From: Noviluteimonas caseinilytica
GTDB taxonomy: Bacteria; Pseudomonadota; Gammaproteobacteria; Xanthomonadales; Xanthomonadaceae
Length of the DNA stretch: 64,000 nucleotides
Direction of reading: 5' to 3'
Assembly (NCBI RefSeq): GCF_018406605.1
Contig: NZ_AP024545.1
Coordinates: 3,206,652-3,270,651, forward strand
In this document: piece after piece, positions 1-7,901 of the stretch
How the letters are laid out: each line of letters begins with the position of its first letter
How positions within the stretch are numbered: position 1 is the first letter of the stretch
Notes under the pieces: generated by a model
Databases searched by the model: none
What the model was told of the DNA's origin: nothing
What the model saw: only the letters and a program-made list of their open reading frames with translations
Position numbers and translations under genes: made by a program

Positions 1-1197
1 CGTCCACGCATACGCCATCGAATCGCCCCACACGACGGCCTCCGTCAGCGCGCATTTCGGCACGGGCGCTTCCAACCCCTGTACGTGGCAGCGGCGGTCG
101 GGTGCGACGAAGCGCTGGTCGGGCCGCACGGTCCAGGCGTAACCGCACGCGGTGAGCGCCAGTGCGAACGACACCGCGGCGCCGATGCCCACCGTGCGCC
201 CCTTCGGCCAACGCATCCGACGGACGGGCTGTTCGACGTAGCGATAGCTGGCGATGGCGAGCAGCAACGCGACGCCGCACAGCAGCAGCTTCACCTGCAT
301 CGTCTGCGTGATCGTCGTGGCGCGATACAACGCGAGCAGCGGCCAGTGCCACAGGTACAGGCTGTACGACACGAGCCCGACCCCCACCATCGGCTGGCTT
401 GCGAGGACGCGCTGCGTCGCGCCGCCATGCAGCGCAGCGATCAGCAATGCGGCACCGAACACCGCGGGCACGGCGCCCACGCCGGGGAAATGCGGCATCG
501 GCCATGCGCACGCCGCCAGCGTGACGATCACGCCGGCGGTGGCACTCCATCGTGGCAACGCGCGCGCGGGCGACGCGGCGATGATCCCGCCCACCGCCAG
601 TTCCCAGAACCGTGCCGGCGTTTCGTAAAAGGCCGCATCCGACCCTTGCGCGATCCATCCTTCCGCGAGCGCCAGCGATGCCAGCGCCAGCACGACGAAC
701 ACCTTGCGCGAGCGCGTGAACAACAGCAGCGTCGGCCACAGCAGGTAGAACTGCTCCTCGACCGACAACGACCACAGGTGCAGCAGCGGCAGCGATTCGG
801 CGGGCGCGTCGAAGTAACCGCCGGAATTGACGTGGAAGTACACGTTCGACACGAACACCAGCGCGGCGCCCGCGGACGTCGCGACCTCCGCCACCTGCGC
901 GGGCGACAGCAGCACGGCCGACGCCAGCAACGTGGCGATGACAACCACCGCCGCGGCGGGAAAGATGCGCCGCACGCGCCGCGCGTAGAACGCGAGCAGG
1001 TCGATCGTGCCGGTGTTCGCGTGTTCCTGCAGCAGCAACGCGGTGATGAGGTAGCCGGAGATCACGAAGAACACATCGACGCCCACGAACCCCGCGCCGC
1101 CCAGGCCCGCGTGGTACAGCACGACCGCGAGCACCGCGATCGCGCGCAGTCCATCGATTTCCGGCCGATAGCGGATGAGCCGCCCTGCGTGCGTCAC
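1..1197 (-). CDS. OafA-type acyltransferase with C-terminal SGNH domain (3' end beyond window edge)
   Basis: Integral-membrane acyltransferase 3 family protein that would O-acetylate a cell-surface polysaccharide or O-antigen, moving acyl groups across the inner membrane. It reads from a GTG at 1197 (frame GTG-ACG-CAC) to the left edge without a stop, giving 399 residues. The N-terminus has the family signature RPEIDGLRAIAVLAVVLYH, then FFVISGYLIT, RRIFPAAAVV and LLHLWSLSVEEQFYLLWP, followed by several hydrophobic segments. The motif GDSMA at residues 391-395 is the catalytic-serine block of an SGNH hydrolase domain, so the full protein should be the long OafA/SGNH fusion of roughly 640 residues, with about 240 missing. 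No in-frame ATG lies upstream; the nearby ATG runs into TGA. The family is clear, the sugar substrate is not. Confidence 0.85.
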   Translation of the reverse strand, partial: MTHAGRLIRYRPEIDGLRAIAVLAVVLYHAGLGGAGFVGVDVFFVISGYLITALLLQEHANTGTIDLLAFYARRVRRIFPAAAVVVIATLLASAVLLSPAQVAEVATSAGAALVFVSNVYFHVNSGGYFDAPAESLPLLHLWSLSVEEQFYLLWPTLLLFTRSRKVFVVLALASLALAEGWIAQGSDAAFYETPARFWELAVGGIIAASPARALPRWSATAGVIVTLAACAWPMPHFPGVGAVPAVFGAALLIAALHGGATQRVLASQPMVGVGLVSYSLYLWHWPLLALYRATTITQTMQVKLLLCGVALLLAIASYRYVEQPVRRMRWPKGRTVGIGAAVSFALALTACGYAWTVRPDQRFVAPDRRCHVQGLEAPVPKCALTEAVVWGDSMAYAWT

Positions 1198-1387
1198 GTC
1201 GTTGCCATTCCCCGTCCCCTGCGCGCAAGCGTAACCCGAAGTGCAAGCCTGAACTGCTCAGCTTGCAAGCGCGGATTCCGTCCCGCTTCCGGACATGCAC
1301 TTTCGCTTCATGCCCTTCGGCCTATTCCTGTCGGCACGCGATTGCCTGACGGTGACGCCCATGCACCATCCGACTCGATCCAACGCC

Positions 1388-1777
1388 ATGGACAGGCCCA
1401 TCCTGGTGGCGCTCGCCGCCTTTCTGTTCTCCCTTGGTGGCGCGCACGCCGGCACCGGCAGCCTCACGGTCAGCGTCCGCGTGCTCGCGCCCCAACCCGC
1501 CTTCGATGTACTCGATTCGTTCCCGGCGCCGAGCGGTTCGCTGCGCCTGACGCGTTCGCCCCTGGCCGACAGCTACTACGTCCCGATGTCGCGCGCCGAC
1601 GCCGCACGCGCACTGGATGCGGCCATGCGCGCACGCGGGTTCGAACTCGCGAACGCCCGCGGCGAGGATCACCGGACCTGGCAGGACGCGCGCAGCCGGA
1701 TCGACGTGCGGCTCGAGCCGGTCCTCGGCCGCCAACCCGCCACGCGCATGATCGTGCAGGCCGACCCGCGCACCTGA
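1388..1777 (+). CDS. Small exported protein of unknown function
   Basis: A 129-residue protein that I do not recognise. It begins with a typical Sec signal peptide (MDRPILVALAAFLFSLGGAHA), which is why I choose the ATG at 1388 over the in-frame ATG at 1295, whose extra 31 residues are not signal-like. The mature part is short, contains the pattern SRADAARALDAAMRARGFE (a helix with alanine/arginine repeats) and ends with a beta-like stretch (RIDVRLEPVLG). There are no cysteines in the mature part. It is probably periplasmic or secreted. It stands alone between the divergent acyltransferase and a small membrane-protein gene 45 nt downstream. Confidence 0.6.
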   Translation: MDRPILVALAAFLFSLGGAHAGTGSLTVSVRVLAPQPAFDVLDSFPAPSGSLRLTRSPLADSYYVPMSRADAARALDAAMRARGFELANARGEDHRTWQDARSRIDVRLEPVLGRQPATRMIVQADPRT

Positions 1778-1822
1778 CGCGCCTTCCTTGATCTGCGGCG
1801 CGGATGCGGGCACCTTGCGCGC

Positions 1823-2155
1823 ATGCGCGATCGCCTCTGGCCCGATTTCCTCCTCAGTGCCTCCGTCCTGCCGATGGTGGCGCTCGCCAGTTTCGGCACG
1901 TGGTTCCTGTTCGTCGCCAACGAGGCGCAGCGCGCGGGCTGGGGCGGCGCCGGCGCGATGTTCGTCGCGGCGATGGCGCTGTATCCGCTCGCGCTGGTGC
2001 TGCAGGTCGGCGCGGTGGTGCTGCTGTTCAAGCAGGCCAGGCGCGGCGACCCCGAACCCGGCGGCACCACGCGCGCGCTGATCGGCGCGGCGTTCCTCTC
2101 GCTCGCGTTGCCCGTGCTCGTGTTCCTCGCGTACGCGCTGCGCGGTGCGCACTGA
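1823..2155 (+). CDS. Small membrane protein, three predicted transmembrane helices
   Basis: A 110-residue protein with three hydrophobic segments: about residues 8-32 (FLLSASVLPMVALASFGTWF), 44-68 and 84-106. The short basic loop KQARRGDPEPG joins helices 2 and 3 and should be cytoplasmic. I do not recognise the family. It is followed 26 nt downstream by another small membrane-protein gene on the same strand, so the two may be co-transcribed. No catalytic residues are evident. Confidence 0.6.
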   Translation: MRDRLWPDFLLSASVLPMVALASFGTWFLFVANEAQRAGWGGAGAMFVAAMALYPLALVLQVGAVVLLFKQARRGDPEPGGTTRALIGAAFLSLALPVLVFLAYALRGAH

Positions 2156-2181
2156 TTCGATTCCCTTCGGAGTACCCGCGA

Positions 2182-2523
2182 ATGTTGGCATTCCTGCTCG
2201 GGCTGGTGGTCGTCGCGTGCGTCACGGTCGTGCCCGTGATGGTGGGCGCACGCCTGGTGCACGCGACGCACACGGGCTTCTGGCGCTGCGTGCTGGCCGT
2301 GCTGCTGCTGGTGGTGGTGGGCGCGGGCGTCAGCATGTTCGTCCACGACAAGATCGCGTCCGGCCTGGTCACGGCGCTGATCGGCGCGTTCTTCCTCGCC
2401 GGCATCCTCGGCACCACGTACCTGCGCGGGTTGGCCATCTCGATCATCGCGGCGGTGGTGCAGATCGTCGTGCTGGTGCTGCTGGCCGGTGCGCTGCTGG
2501 GCGGCGCTGCGTTGCTGCACTGA
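2182..2523 (+). CDS. Small hydrophobic membrane protein
   Basis: A 113-residue, almost entirely hydrophobic protein with about four membrane segments (residues 2-20, 33-54, 61-80 and 86-110). The ATG at 2182 is preceded by GGAG (2169-2172), which decides the start; reading further upstream in this frame runs antisense-like arginine-rich sequence. Codon use (G or C in third positions) fits a real gene. Function unknown. It forms a pair with the preceding small membrane protein and ends 5 nt from the convergent stop of the next gene. Confidence 0.6.
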   Translation: MLAFLLGLVVVACVTVVPVMVGARLVHATHTGFWRCVLAVLLLVVVGAGVSMFVHDKIASGLVTALIGAFFLAGILGTTYLRGLAISIIAAVVQIVVLVLLAGALLGGAALLH

Positions 2524-2528
2524 GCGCG

Positions 2529-3044
2529 TCAGCGCTTCGGCGTCCAGTCGCGATGCTTGAGGAAGGCCGGCGCCTGCGTCGGCCGGCCGCGCGCTTCCAG
2601 GCGTTCGGCCAGCCACTGGAACCATTCGAACAACAGCGGATGCCCGCCTTCGATGCGGCCGGCTTCCACCCACGGCCGCAACTTGCGCCACAGGATCACG
2701 ATCGCGCCGCCGATCAGTTCCTCCAGCACTTCGAGCGGCACGCTGTCGCGATACACCAGCAAGCCCATCGTCTCGAAGCGCGTGCCCAGCGCGAGCGCGG
2801 CTTCTTCGTGGTCGACGCCGAGCGCGCGCAATTCGTTGGCCGGGATGTCGTCGGGCAATGCGTAGATCAGGCGGAAGGCATGCGTGAACTCGCGATCCTG
2901 CAACGAGCGCATGAGTTCCAGCGCCGCGGCATCCAGCCGCTGCCGGCGGAACTGGCGGATCTGCACGATCCCGAACACCAGCGCGACGACCACCGCCACG
3001 CCGCCGAGCACCTGCGCCAGTTGCGAGAGCGCGGCGAGGTCCAT
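2529..3044 (-). CDS. Membrane-anchored protein, DUF4760-like
   Basis: A 171-residue protein with a single N-terminal membrane helix (residues 8-27, LAQVLGGVAVVVALVFGIVQ) followed by the basic stretch RQFRRQRLD and a helical soluble domain (LELMRSLQDREFTHAFRLIY). That layout, one anchor followed by a helical domain beginning with an ALELM/RSLQD-like segment, resembles small DUF4760-type proteins often found near enzymes or phage-defence genes; this resemblance is from memory and not searched. It is the last gene of a minus-strand run, starting 4 nt after the VOC gene stop. Its function is unknown. Confidence 0.65.
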   Translation of the reverse strand: MDLAALSQLAQVLGGVAVVVALVFGIVQIRQFRRQRLDAAALELMRSLQDREFTHAFRLIYALPDDIPANELRALGVDHEEAALALGTRFETMGLLVYRDSVPLEVLEELIGGAIVILWRKLRPWVEAGRIEGGHPLLFEWFQWLAERLEARGRPTQAPAFLKHRDWTPKR

Positions 3045-3048
3045 GGGC

Positions 3049-3435
3049 TCAGGACCGCTTGATCGCGTGGCCGAAGGCGATCAGGTCGCCATCGGGGCCG
3101 AGCACCAGCAGTTCGCGCTGGCCGTAGGGCTTGTCGGCCGGGCCGTGCACGTCGCGCGGCGGCAACGTGTCGAGCGCCGGCTTGAGCTCGGCGTAGAGCG
3201 CATCGACATCGCGCACGTCGAAGTAGTAGCGGAAGCGCCGCGTGCCCGGCACGTATTCGTTGCCGGCGCTCGCTTCCCAGATGCGCACGCCGCAGCCCTC
3301 GCGTTCGACATACGCGTAGTCCGACACGCGAAACGGGACGTGGAAGCCGAGCACGTCGACGAAGAACGCCACCGCGACCTCGAGGTCGGCCACGTGCATG
3401 AAGGGTGTGACTTGCAGGAAATTGTCGTCGGCCAT
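3049..3435 (-). CDS. VOC-superfamily (glyoxalase/bleomycin-resistance-like) protein
   Basis: A 128-residue single-domain protein of the vicinal-oxygen-chelate fold. The N-terminal half carries the typical beta-alpha-beta start TPFMHVADLEVAVAFFVDVL followed by GFHVPFRVSDYAYVEREG; the C-terminal half has RYYFDVRDVDALYAELKPAL and finishes with VLGPDGDLIAFGH, the usual last strand (DPDGNxixF-like). Such proteins bind a metal or a ligand as dimers; the substrate cannot be told from sequence. It lies 8 nt downstream of cfa and 4 nt upstream of the next gene, so it is surely co-transcribed. The ATG at 3435 gives the family's normal length. Confidence 0.85.
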   Translation of the reverse strand: MADDNFLQVTPFMHVADLEVAVAFFVDVLGFHVPFRVSDYAYVEREGCGVRIWEASAGNEYVPGTRRFRYYFDVRDVDALYAELKPALDTLPPRDVHGPADKPYGQRELLVLGPDGDLIAFGHAIKRS

Positions 3436-3443
3436 GGCTGGAT

Positions 3444-4604
3444 TCAACGCGGCGCGATGTAACCGCCGGCCACGCCATTCGGCGACAGCACCAGCTGCCA
3501 CAACTGGATCCGCCGCGCGCGGAAGCTCGCCATCGCGCCGGCCAGGTAGAAGCGCCACATCCGGCGGAAGCGTTCGTCGTAGCGCTCGGGCAAGTCGGGC
3601 CAGTGGGCTTCCACGTTCGCGCGCCAGGCCTGCAGCGTGCGGTCGTAGTCGGTGCCGAAGTTGTGCCAGTCCTCGATCACGAAGCGGCCTTCCAGCGCGG
3701 TCGTGAGCTGCTTCGGCGAAGGCAGCATCGAGTTGGGGAAGATGTAGCGCGCGATCCACGGGTCGGTGATCGCGGTGGAGAGGTTGCCGCCGATCGTGTG
3801 CAGCAGGAACAACCCGCCGTCGGGCGCGTCCTCGGAGAAGCACCGCCGCGCCACGTCGAAGTACGTGGCGTAGTTGCGCACGCCTACGTGTTCGAACATG
3901 CCCAGCGAGAAGATGCGATCGAAGCCGCCGCCGGTGTTGGCGCGCACGAGTTCGCGGTAGTCCTGCAGGCGGATGTCGATCGGCAGGCCGGCGCACAGGT
4001 CGCGCGCGTATTCGGCCTGTTCGCGCGAGACGGTGACGCCCACGCCCGCGATGCCGTAGCGCTCGGCGGCGAACTTCAGCGCCTCGCCCCACCCGCAGCC
4101 GATGTCGAGCACGCGCATGCCGGGGCGCAGGCCGAGCTTGCGGCAGACCAGGTCGAGCTTGGCCGCCTGCGCATCGTCGAGGTTGTCGGCTTCGCGCCAG
4201 TAGCCGCAGCTGTAGACCAGGCGTTGCCCGAGCATCGCGCGGTAAAGATCGTTGCCGAGGTCGTAGTGGCGTTCGCCGACTTCGAACGCGCGGTGTTCGG
4301 TCTGCAGGTTCGACACGCGTGCGCGCAACGCGTCCCACACCTCGCCGAGGCCGTGCACCTTGCGGTCGGCGCCGTGGCCGAGCAGGCGCAGCAGCATGCC
4401 ATCGAGGTCGTCGACGTCCCACCACCCGTCCATGTACGACTCGCCCAGGCCCAGCGAACCCTGCGCCAGGATGCGGTTGTAGAAATGTTCGTCGTGGACG
4501 CGTGGATCCCAGGGCGCACGGCCGCCGGTGCGGTCGCCTTCGGGGCGGACGTCGGCGTCGTGCAGCAATTGCAGGATGCGTTGCCGGAACGGATGCACCG
4601 ACAT
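3444..4604 (-). CDS. cfa: Cyclopropane-fatty-acyl-phospholipid synthase
   Basis: SAM-dependent methyltransferase that converts unsaturated acyl chains of membrane phospholipids into cyclopropane chains, a stationary-phase and acid-stress adaptation. The 386-residue length matches bacterial Cfa. Visible motifs are the SAM-binding glycine motif VLDIGCGWGEALKFAAERYG (about residues 170-190), the family block HYDLGNDLYRAML before it, VTVSREQAEYARDL, and IFSLGMFEHVGVRNYATYF, which holds the conserved glutamate and histidine of the bicarbonate/active-site region. The start has a GGAG ribosome site. It is flanked upstream by a lipoprotein gene (25 nt gap) and downstream by the VOC gene. I am confident in the family. 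Confidence 0.95.
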   Translation of the reverse strand: MSVHPFRQRILQLLHDADVRPEGDRTGGRAPWDPRVHDEHFYNRILAQGSLGLGESYMDGWWDVDDLDGMLLRLLGHGADRKVHGLGEVWDALRARVSNLQTEHRAFEVGERHYDLGNDLYRAMLGQRLVYSCGYWREADNLDDAQAAKLDLVCRKLGLRPGMRVLDIGCGWGEALKFAAERYGIAGVGVTVSREQAEYARDLCAGLPIDIRLQDYRELVRANTGGGFDRIFSLGMFEHVGVRNYATYFDVARRCFSEDAPDGGLFLLHTIGGNLSTAITDPWIARYIFPNSMLPSPKQLTTALEGRFVIEDWHNFGTDYDRTLQAWRANVEAHWPDLPERYDERFRRMWRFYLAGAMASFRARRIQLWQLVLSPNGVAGGYIAPR

Positions 4605-4629
4605 CGAAGGCTCCTGGGACGGCCGCGGC

Positions 4630-5454
4630 TCAGCCGCCGCGGAACAGGCTCCGGTACGCCGGCGCGATGTGCGGCAGCAGGGCGTCGGCCGGCACGTCGA
4701 CCGTCTGCTTGCCGTCCGCGTACGGCCCCACCTGGTAGGGCGGGAACACGAACCGCAATGCTGCGATGCGACCGTCGCTGCCCATGACCGGTTCGAACTG
4801 CGAGAACGATTCGGCGGTGGGCGCGGTGCCTTCGTCGATCATCTGGCCCGCGTTCTTGATCATGTCCGCGCGTTCGGCGGCGGGCACGTCGTCGGCGTCG
4901 ATGCGCTGCGACAACGCGGTGTGCAGTTGTTCGCGCACGAAGTCGGAGATGGCCTGCCAGCCCGAGGCCTGCGGCACCAGCGCGTCGGCGGTGAGCATCG
5001 CGTTGCGTTGCGGCAGCCACACGAAGCGCGCGATCAGCGGCATCGCATGCGCGCCGCCGGTGTAGAGGTACCCGTCGGCGCCGACGGCGACGATCGCCGG
5101 CGTCTTCGCCAGCGTGGTGTACGACACGCTCAACTCGTACGGCGCGGTGGGCGTGTCGTTGCCGAGGCCGCCCACTGCGTCCATCAGGTCCTTGCGCGAG
5201 TCTTCGGCGTATCGCTTCAGCGCGGCGGCCAGGCCCGGGTACTGCGCGGCTTCGGGCGGATAGCTGATGCCGATGACATAGCGCGGCGTCGTCTCGACGA
5301 CGTCGGCCAGGCCCGTCGTGCTCGCGGTGGACGCAGGCTGCGCGGACGTGGCGGCGCCGGCGGGCTTGCCGGGTTGCGGCGCGGGCGCCTGGCGCTGGCA
5401 CGCGGACACCGCCAGCAGGGCCGGCAGGAGAAGCAGGGAAACACGGCGCGTCAT
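4630..5454 (-). CDS. DUF3298/DUF4163-type lipoprotein
   Basis: A 274-residue periplasmic lipoprotein. The signal peptide ends in the lipobox LAVSAC, so Cys is lipidated. After a low-complexity linker (PAPQPGKPAGAATSAQPAST) comes a domain with ISYPPEAAQYPGLAAALKRY, then YLYTGGAHAMPLIARFVWLP, the hallmark of DUF3298/RsiV-like domains (a GGAH motif followed by a strand), and a final segment FVFPPYQVGPYADG. That last motif is the family's recurrent closing strand. RsiV-like members bind lysozyme in Gram-positives, but the ligand here is unknown. The ATG at 5454 is preferred over the one at 5466 because GGATT precedes it; the two differ by four residues. It heads the lipoprotein-cfa-VOC run. Confidence 0.8.
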   Translation of the reverse strand: MTRRVSLLLLPALLAVSACQRQAPAPQPGKPAGAATSAQPASTASTTGLADVVETTPRYVIGISYPPEAAQYPGLAAALKRYAEDSRKDLMDAVGGLGNDTPTAPYELSVSYTTLAKTPAIVAVGADGYLYTGGAHAMPLIARFVWLPQRNAMLTADALVPQASGWQAISDFVREQLHTALSQRIDADDVPAAERADMIKNAGQMIDEGTAPTAESFSQFEPVMGSDGRIAALRFVFPPYQVGPYADGKQTVDVPADALLPHIAPAYRSLFRGG

Positions 5455-5543
5455 GAGGCAATCCATTGGCTCGGGATGCGCGCAAATTATCCGCCGGCTT
5501 GTGAGGCCTGAATAGACATCCGCGCCATCGCAACGATGCGGGT

Positions 5544-5571
5544 AAAAAAAAACCCCGCCGAGGCGGGGTTT
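5544..5571 (-). terminator. Rho-independent terminator of the cold-shock gene
   Basis: A 9-bp perfect stem (AACCCCGCC at 5551-5559 with GGCGGGGTT at 5562-5570, GA centre) with an A-run on its left side. Read on the minus strand this is a GC hairpin followed by a long U-tract, placed about 50 nt beyond the cold-shock stop codon. Confidence 0.9.
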
Positions 5572-5621
5572 CTTTCGTCGGCCGGCGCATTGCTGCGCCG
5601 GTCGAAACGTGGTGACAGACC

Positions 5622-5831
5622 TTAGATGGCCTGCACTTCGTCGGCCTGCAGGCCCTTCTGGCCCTGCACGACCTTGAACGACACGCGCTGGCCTTCCTGC
5701 AGGGACTTGAAGCCCGTGCCCTGGATGGAGCGGAAGTGCACGAAGAGGTCCGGGCCGGATTCCGGCGTGATGAAGCCGAAGCCCTTGGCGTCGTTGAACC
5801 ACTTGACGGTACCCGTCTGACGATCGGACAT
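5622..5831 (-). CDS. cspA: Cold-shock domain protein
   Basis: A 69-residue single cold-shock domain, the usual CspA length, which binds single-stranded RNA/DNA and melts mRNA structure. RNP1 is KGFGFITP and RNP2 is LFVHF, both intact; the opening QTGTVKWFNDAKGFG is typical. The ATG at 5831 has a perfect AGGAGT site six nt upstream, so the longer in-frame start at 5885 is rejected. The gene is monocistronic, with a strong terminator downstream and about 240 nt of gene-free DNA upstream, as expected for a cold-shock mRNA with a long structured leader. Confidence 0.97.
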   Translation of the reverse strand: MSDRQTGTVKWFNDAKGFGFITPESGPDLFVHFRSIQGTGFKSLQEGQRVSFKVVQGQKGLQADEVQAI

Positions 5832-6071
5832 GGAATTACTCCTTGGAAAACAGATTGATTGATGCACGGAATGCAGACACTGCAAATCCGCGACTGTCTA
5901 GCAAGGGGTAACGCGAACGATGTAGCGGACCGCTGGCTCAACGCCTTGATCTACCGCATCGGGCCACGATGTACCGTGATCCCGCTTGGAACAGTGGGCG
6001 CACCTTACCCTACTTTGCCCGGGAAGTGTGAATACGCGGCGGCATCCCGTGCGAGGGTCGCCGAGGGGGTC
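5832..6071. other. Gene-free leader region between cspA and rluF
   Basis: This 240-nt stretch contains no convincing reading frame. Its part nearest cspA is AT-richer than the surroundings and probably holds the promoter and long 5' leader of the cold-shock mRNA. I could not fix the -35/-10 boxes with confidence. Confidence 0.4.
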
Positions 6072-6788
6072 TCACCACTCCGAACGGTGCGGCAGCAGGC
6101 CCCGCAGCTCCAGGTCGGTCAGGTTCCGCCACTGCCCGACCTTCAAGCGGCCGAGGGAAACGGTGCCGATCCTCACGCGCACCAGCGTCTTCACGCGGTG
6201 CCCGAAGTGCGCGGCCATCAGGCGGATCTGCCGGTTGAGGCCCTGCACCAGGATGATCCGGAAGCCCACGCGGCCGAGCTTGTGCGTCTTGCACGGCAGC
6301 GTCGTCTCCCCGTGCAGCGGCACGCCGCGGGCCATGCCCCGGAGGAACTCGTCGGTGACCGGGTGGTTGATGGCCACCAGGTATTCCTTCTCCAGCTTGT
6401 TCTCGGCGCGCAGGATCTCGTTGACGATGTCGCCGTTGCTGGTCAGCAGGATCAGCCCCTCCGAGTCCTTGTCCAGGCGGCCGATCGGGAAGATCCGCTC
6501 CTGGTGCCCGATGAACTCGATGATGTTGTCCTTCACCCCTTCCTCGGTGGTGCAGGTGATCCCGGCCGGCTTGTTGAGCGCGATGTAGACGTGGCGGCGC
6601 TTGCCGGGGGCCGTTGCCACGCGCGGCTTGAGCGGCTGGTCGTCCAGCAGCACGGTGTCGCCCTCGCCCACTTCCGCGCCGATGCGGGCGCGGATGCCGT
6701 TGACCTGCACGCGGCCCTCGGCGATCAGGCGGTCGGCTTCGCGGCGCGAGCAGGCGCCGGTGTCGCTGATGTACTTGTTGAGGCGCAT
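6072..6788 (-). CDS. rluF: 23S rRNA pseudouridine(2604) synthase
   Basis: Pseudouridine synthase of the RluB/E/F (RsuA) family. The N-terminal S4 RNA-binding domain spans roughly residues 1-60 (MRLNKYISDTGACSRREADR). The catalytic domain holds the family block IFPIGRLDKDSEGLILLT, where the aspartate of RLDKD is the catalytic residue, then EKEYLVAINHPVTDEFLRGM and ILVQGLNRQIRLMAAHFGH. The motif order and spacing resemble E. coli RluF more than RluB or RluE, including LNKPAGITCTTEEGVKDNI. It is 238 residues, shorter than E. coli RluF, which has a longer C-terminal tail. It lies alone downstream of the GNAT gene. Assignment to RluF rather than another paralogue is by resemblance. Confidence 0.9.
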   Translation of the reverse strand: MRLNKYISDTGACSRREADRLIAEGRVQVNGIRARIGAEVGEGDTVLLDDQPLKPRVATAPGKRRHVYIALNKPAGITCTTEEGVKDNIIEFIGHQERIFPIGRLDKDSEGLILLTSNGDIVNEILRAENKLEKEYLVAINHPVTDEFLRGMARGVPLHGETTLPCKTHKLGRVGFRIILVQGLNRQIRLMAAHFGHRVKTLVRVRIGTVSLGRLKVGQWRNLTDLELRGLLPHRSEW

Positions 6789-6821
6789 GCCGGGCCGGTG
6801 GGGATCAGGGGGCCGCGCATT

Positions 6822-7100
6822 CTACGCGCGCAGGTCCTCGTACTCCGGGTGTTTCCCGAGCCAGGCCTGCGAATACGCACAGGCGGTCCGGACTTTCAGC
6901 CCCTGCGCCCGCGCGTGGTCGAAGGCGGCCTGCACCAGCGCCGCGGCGATGCCCCGGCCTTCGATGGCCGGGGGCACGCCGGTGTGGAGGATCGTGAGGA
7001 CGCCGCCTTCGATGCGGTAGTCCAGCTCCGCCTCCTGTCCATCGACACGGGCCGTGAATTGCGTTTCGCCCGCGTCGTGCCGGATCGCCAGGTCCTTCAC
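6822..7100 (-). CDS. Small GNAT-type N-acetyltransferase (YjdJ-like)
   Basis: A 92-residue minimal GCN5-related acetyltransferase of the short YjdJ/Gtn1 class. It has the acetyl-CoA pyrophosphate-binding turn in the form GVPPAIEGRGIAAALVQAAF (the GRG-x-A block) and the closing segment LKVRTACAYSQAWLGKHPEY, whose YxxxWLxKHPEY end is characteristic. The start codon overlaps the stop of the histone-H1-like gene by 4 nt (ATGA, 7097-7100), so the two are translated together. In this short family the substrate is unknown. The coupling to a lysine-rich protein suggests, but does not prove, that this protein could be its target. Confidence 0.88.
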   Translation of the reverse strand: MKDLAIRHDAGETQFTARVDGQEAELDYRIEGGVLTILHTGVPPAIEGRGIAAALVQAAFDHARAQGLKVRTACAYSQAWLGKHPEYEDLRA

Positions 7101-7831
7101 GAACGGCTGTCCCGCTTGCCCTGCGCGTGCCGATCGATGGTGCTCACGCTGCCGTGGTTGGCCTGCAGGCGCGCCTCGCCTTCATGCAGCGCGTTGGCCT
7201 GCGCGCGCGCTTCCTCGGACTGGAAGCCCGATGCCGGGACGTGCGGTTCGTGGCCGATGTCCTGCCACGGCGGGGTTTCGCGCGCCTTCGCCTGCTTGGC
7301 TTCCAGCAAGGCGCGCGTGTTCTCGAGCGCCTGTTCGGGCGTGATGGAGGCCGGGCCCTTCGGTGCGGACTTGCGCGGTGCGCGTTTCTTCGCGACGGCG
7401 GGCGCGGAAGCGATCGTTTTCGCAGCGGCTTTCTTCGGCGCAGCTTGTTGCGTCACGACTTTCTTCGCGACTTTCTTCGCTGCCGGTTTCCTGGCGACGG
7501 CTTTCTTCGCGACGGCTTTCTTCGAGACGACCTTCTTCGCTGCGGACTTCTTCGCGGCGACTTTCTTCAGCGCGCGCTTCTTCGGTGCAGCCTTCTTCGC
7601 GACGGTGCGCTTGGAGGCGGCCTTGCGGGCGCCGGCCTGCTTCGTGGCGACCTTCTTTGCGACGCGCTTCTTCGCGACCTTCTTCGAAGCGGCCTTCTTC
7701 GCGGTGGCGCCGCGCTTCGCAGCGACCTTCTTCACCGCCTTCCTGGCGGAGGTCTTCTTCGTCGCCTTTTTCGCGGCTTTCGCGGCTTTCTTCGCCGCCG
7801 TCTTCTTCGATGCCTTCTTCGCGGTCGCCAT
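7097..7831 (-). CDS. Histone H1-like lysine/alanine-rich DNA-binding protein
   Basis: A 244-residue protein whose first 170 or so residues are almost pure repeats of the type AKKAAKK, KKVAAKK and RKAA, like the C-terminal tail of eukaryotic H1 and bacterial histone-like proteins (AlgP, HctB/Hc2). It should bind DNA non-specifically and compact the nucleoid. The repeats give the DNA a periodic CTTCTTCGC pattern on the plus strand. The last 75 residues differ: ITPEQALENTRALLEAKQAK, then PPWQDIGHEPHVPASGFQS and a hydrophilic end, perhaps a separate interaction module. It overlaps the downstream GNAT gene by 4 nt. Such repeat tracts change length easily by slippage, so assembly errors are possible here. 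Confidence 0.9.
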   Translation of the reverse strand: MATAKKASKKTAAKKAAKAAKKATKKTSARKAVKKVAAKRGATAKKAASKKVAKKRVAKKVATKQAGARKAASKRTVAKKAAPKKRALKKVAAKKSAAKKVVSKKAVAKKAVARKPAAKKVAKKVVTQQAAPKKAAAKTIASAPAVAKKRAPRKSAPKGPASITPEQALENTRALLEAKQAKARETPPWQDIGHEPHVPASGFQSEEARAQANALHEGEARLQANHGSVSTIDRHAQGKRDSRS

Positions 7832-7901
7832 CGCTACTCCTCGACACTCGGCCAGGTGAGCCGTCCGATTAACACGCGGGACATTCAGCGCGGGTGAGCG
7901 C

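Noticed and set aside
85..1791. Long plus-strand frame of 568 codons across the acyltransferase
   Set aside because: It is the antisense of a real minus-strand acyltransferase with full family motifs and continues into the next gene; composition is Arg/His/Gln-rich as in GC-rich shadow frames.
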